Source of the DNA: CAYUAG01 sp964554015
Lineage (GTDB): Bacteria; Zhuqueibacterota; QNDG01; CAYUAG01
Reading direction: 5' to 3'
NCBI GenBank assembly: GCA_964554015.1
Contig: CAZKMO010000042.1
Span: forward strand, 1 to 23,371
Length of the DNA: 23,371 bases
The notes under the pieces are model-generated. The model did not search any database, had not been told where the DNA came from, and was given only the letters and a program-made list of their open reading frames with translations. This document shows, one piece after another, positions 22,901 through 23,371 of this stretch; the first letter of the stretch is position 1, and every line of letters begins with the position of its first letter. Both the position numbers and the translations under genes were made by a program.

Positions 22901-23089
22901 CTGGGAATAGGAGAAAGCGGTGAGAACTGGGCCCCCATGGCCCGCTCTGTTATCGGAGGGTTGCTGGTGGGAACCATTCTCACCCTTATCGTCATTCCGG
23001 TTATATATGCCGTGTTCGAGAATCTCAGTGCCCGGCTTAAGGAAAAAAGAGAAGCCCGGCGTAAAAAACGGTTAAAGAAGAAAAAATAA
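19961..23089 (+). CDS. RND-family efflux transporter (HAE-1-like, AcrB fold)
   Basis: A 1042-residue inner-membrane proton-driven exporter of full AcrB length. The N-terminal helix is followed by LKIDLFPELDFPVVAV (32-47), the family signature. Two six-helix repeats flank two large periplasmic loops (about 32-335 and 555-860). The proton-relay helix 4 has GLLVDNSIVVLES (396-408) with Asp400 but Asn at the place of the second Asp of AcrB. Helix 10 has GIIVNNGIVLIS (927-938). The C-tail (1024-1042) is Lys/Arg rich. Substrate class cannot be told from the sequence; the single-Asp relay is common in this subgroup. It is translationally coupled to the adaptor by ATGA and followed by a strong terminator. 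Confidence 0.95.
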   Translation: MILSKTAIKRGVTFFMIYIIAVGFGLFSLGRLKIDLFPELDFPVVAVITQYVGVGPFDIETVVTRPIEEAVSSVQNVKTVTSDSRQGLSLVMLEFEWGTDMDQAEIDVRNALDFIEEYLPDDISDPMVFAFDPSMQPISFMSVGSQLHGLAELRKISEQDIEPRLERIPGVASASTTGGLKREIRILLNPIRLRAHHISVLQVENALRANNLQLPSGWIDNKQQEFTIQTQGEYQSVEEIRNTAITTLQGSVIRISDVAQVVDGFAESRQEVLVNDNPSVLLILQKQSDANTVNTLKRVHARMASILQEIPSDIKIETIWDQADFINRSMKNLGNTAIQAIILAFLILLFFLRNFRSSLIVAISIPISIIVTFAVMDQAGLTLNIISMAGLALAVGLLVDNSIVVLESIYRLREQGMKPREAADTGTSEVSTAIIASTLTTVSVFLPVLFVPGIAGELFNDMVVTICFSLAVSLIVALTLVPLLSSRFLQLNQALKKKSKLHRLSQSIGNSIDRLRKNYLKALDWSLKHKLRVIIMTAVAFVLAVALLFTRGGEFIPENDQGFVQMAVDRSPGTSLPAMAKSIHLIHNIIKEQVPEAEMVYSNFGQGEGMFAAFSSSGSNEGDIMIRLVPRSQRTRSSQDIENDLRQYLNKLPDVEVRFADRGEEAFMGGGGDIVIQLFGYDLEVAKALANDIEQKVSINKEIVETEVSVKEAAPELKIQLKRDRIADLGLSTSQIGQVIRTSILGNVVSQYREGGDEYDIRVQLQKEFRQNINDLENILITTYQGQQIPLRSLASIELTDAPTEINREDQERVVSINCTVAGNDLRGATAKVRKILKGYPLPTDFRIEIGGAAEEMMNSFLYLGLAFLVAMLLTYMVMASQFESLLDPFIILFTIPLSLIGVSLALFLTGTTLSVMSLIGNIMLVGIIVNNGIVLISYINLLRERGHSLTEAIHLGGEARMRPVIMTALTTILAMFPLALGIGESGENWAPMARSVIGGLLVGTILTLIVIPVIYAVFENLSARLKEKREARRKKRLKKKK

Positions 23090-23140
23090 TATCCTGCCGG
23101 AGCCTTAGCTCCCGCAGAGTAAAACTTACCCCTTTAATTC

Positions 23141-23174
23141 CCCTCTCTTTGAAAAAGAGAGGGAGAATTTTTTT
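23141..23174 (+). terminator. Intrinsic terminator of the efflux operon
   Basis: A perfect 10-bp stem, CCCTCTCTTT (23141-23150) with AAAGAGAGGG (23154-23163) around GAA, is followed by GAGAA and a run of seven T (23168-23174). It is 51 bases after the pump stop codon. The same hairpin appears again at 23347-23370. Confidence 0.8.
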
Positions 23175-23346
23175 ATACATTTTTCTCTCCGACCCACATT
23201 GTACTAGAGTCGGAAATAATCCCGTAGATCGAGGTTTACCCCGACATTTATTAGGAAGTCATTATTTTAATTTTTGAGGGGATGAATCCTACCCTGCGAG
23301 TCTATTTTTAGTATAGAATCATTAATCAAACTCACCCTCTTTATCT

Positions 23347-23371
23347 CCCTCTCTTTTGAAAAAGAGAGGGA
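23347..23371 (+). repeat. Second copy of the CCCTCTCTTT hairpin at the window edge
   Basis: CCCTCTCTTTT (23347-23357), GAA, AAAGAGAGGG (23361-23370) is the same hairpin as the terminator at 23141, with one extra T. Whether a T-tract follows is cut off by the window. The 180 bases between (23175-23346) hold no ORF; a small TCCGAC/GTCGGA stem lies at 23188-23214. Confidence 0.7.

Overview
The window is chromosomal DNA of a Gram-negative (two-membrane) bacterium. It carries a TolC/adaptor/RND efflux set, an outer-membrane barrel protein, signal peptides, and a lamin-tail-domain protein with a C-terminal FlgD-like Ig domain. That last architecture, signal peptides ending in Ser-Gln or Ala-Gln, a PhoA-type phosphatase and AT-rich intergenic DNA full of palindromic repeats suggest the Fibrobacteres-Chlorobi-Bacteroidetes side of the tree (Calditrichota, Cloacimonadota or a related candidate phylum). 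This placement is inference; no rRNA or other marker gene is present. The standard code fits every gene. There is no phage, transposase gene, CRISPR array, tRNA or rRNA.

Layout. 1-1127 (-): an RNase H-like exonuclease-type protein with TPR-like repeats, cut by the left edge. 1359-3363 (+): a YggS/PLPBP homologue, then a secreted LTD/FlgD-like protein whose stop overlaps the start of a 59-residue two-helix membrane protein. 3364-3630: a very AT-rich convergent gap with a perfect DnaA box at each end. 3631-5028 (-): alkaline phosphatase. 5401-6138 (+): an outer-membrane protein of unknown role. 6483-9867 (-): class II photolyase, a ferritin-like diiron protein and a UAP1-type sugar-nucleotide pyrophosphorylase. 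10016-12476 (+): a DUF58 protein coupled to an NtrY-like histidine kinase. 12613-14706 (+): queD-queE-queC-queF, giving the path from dihydroneopterin triphosphate to preQ1, behind a near-perfect sigma-70 promoter. 15396-16481 (-): a serine beta-lactamase-like hydrolase. 16749-23089 (+): tetR-tolC-adaptor-RND pump, with a palindromic operator just downstream of the tetR promoter and a strong terminator after the pump gene.

Most genes are recognisable housekeeping or accessory functions, and I do not see a clear new multi-gene system. The points that most deserve a check are: queE has no ATG, GTG or TTG start, and the best start is an ATC behind a good Shine-Dalgarno sequence; the DnaA-box-flanked AT-rich gap, a candidate origin or DnaA-binding locus; the mosaic of palindromic intergenic repeats, including one composite element present twice in opposite orientation 13 kb apart and one repeat that supplies the C-terminus of the photolyase; the coupled small membrane protein; and the DUF58 plus orphan kinase pair.
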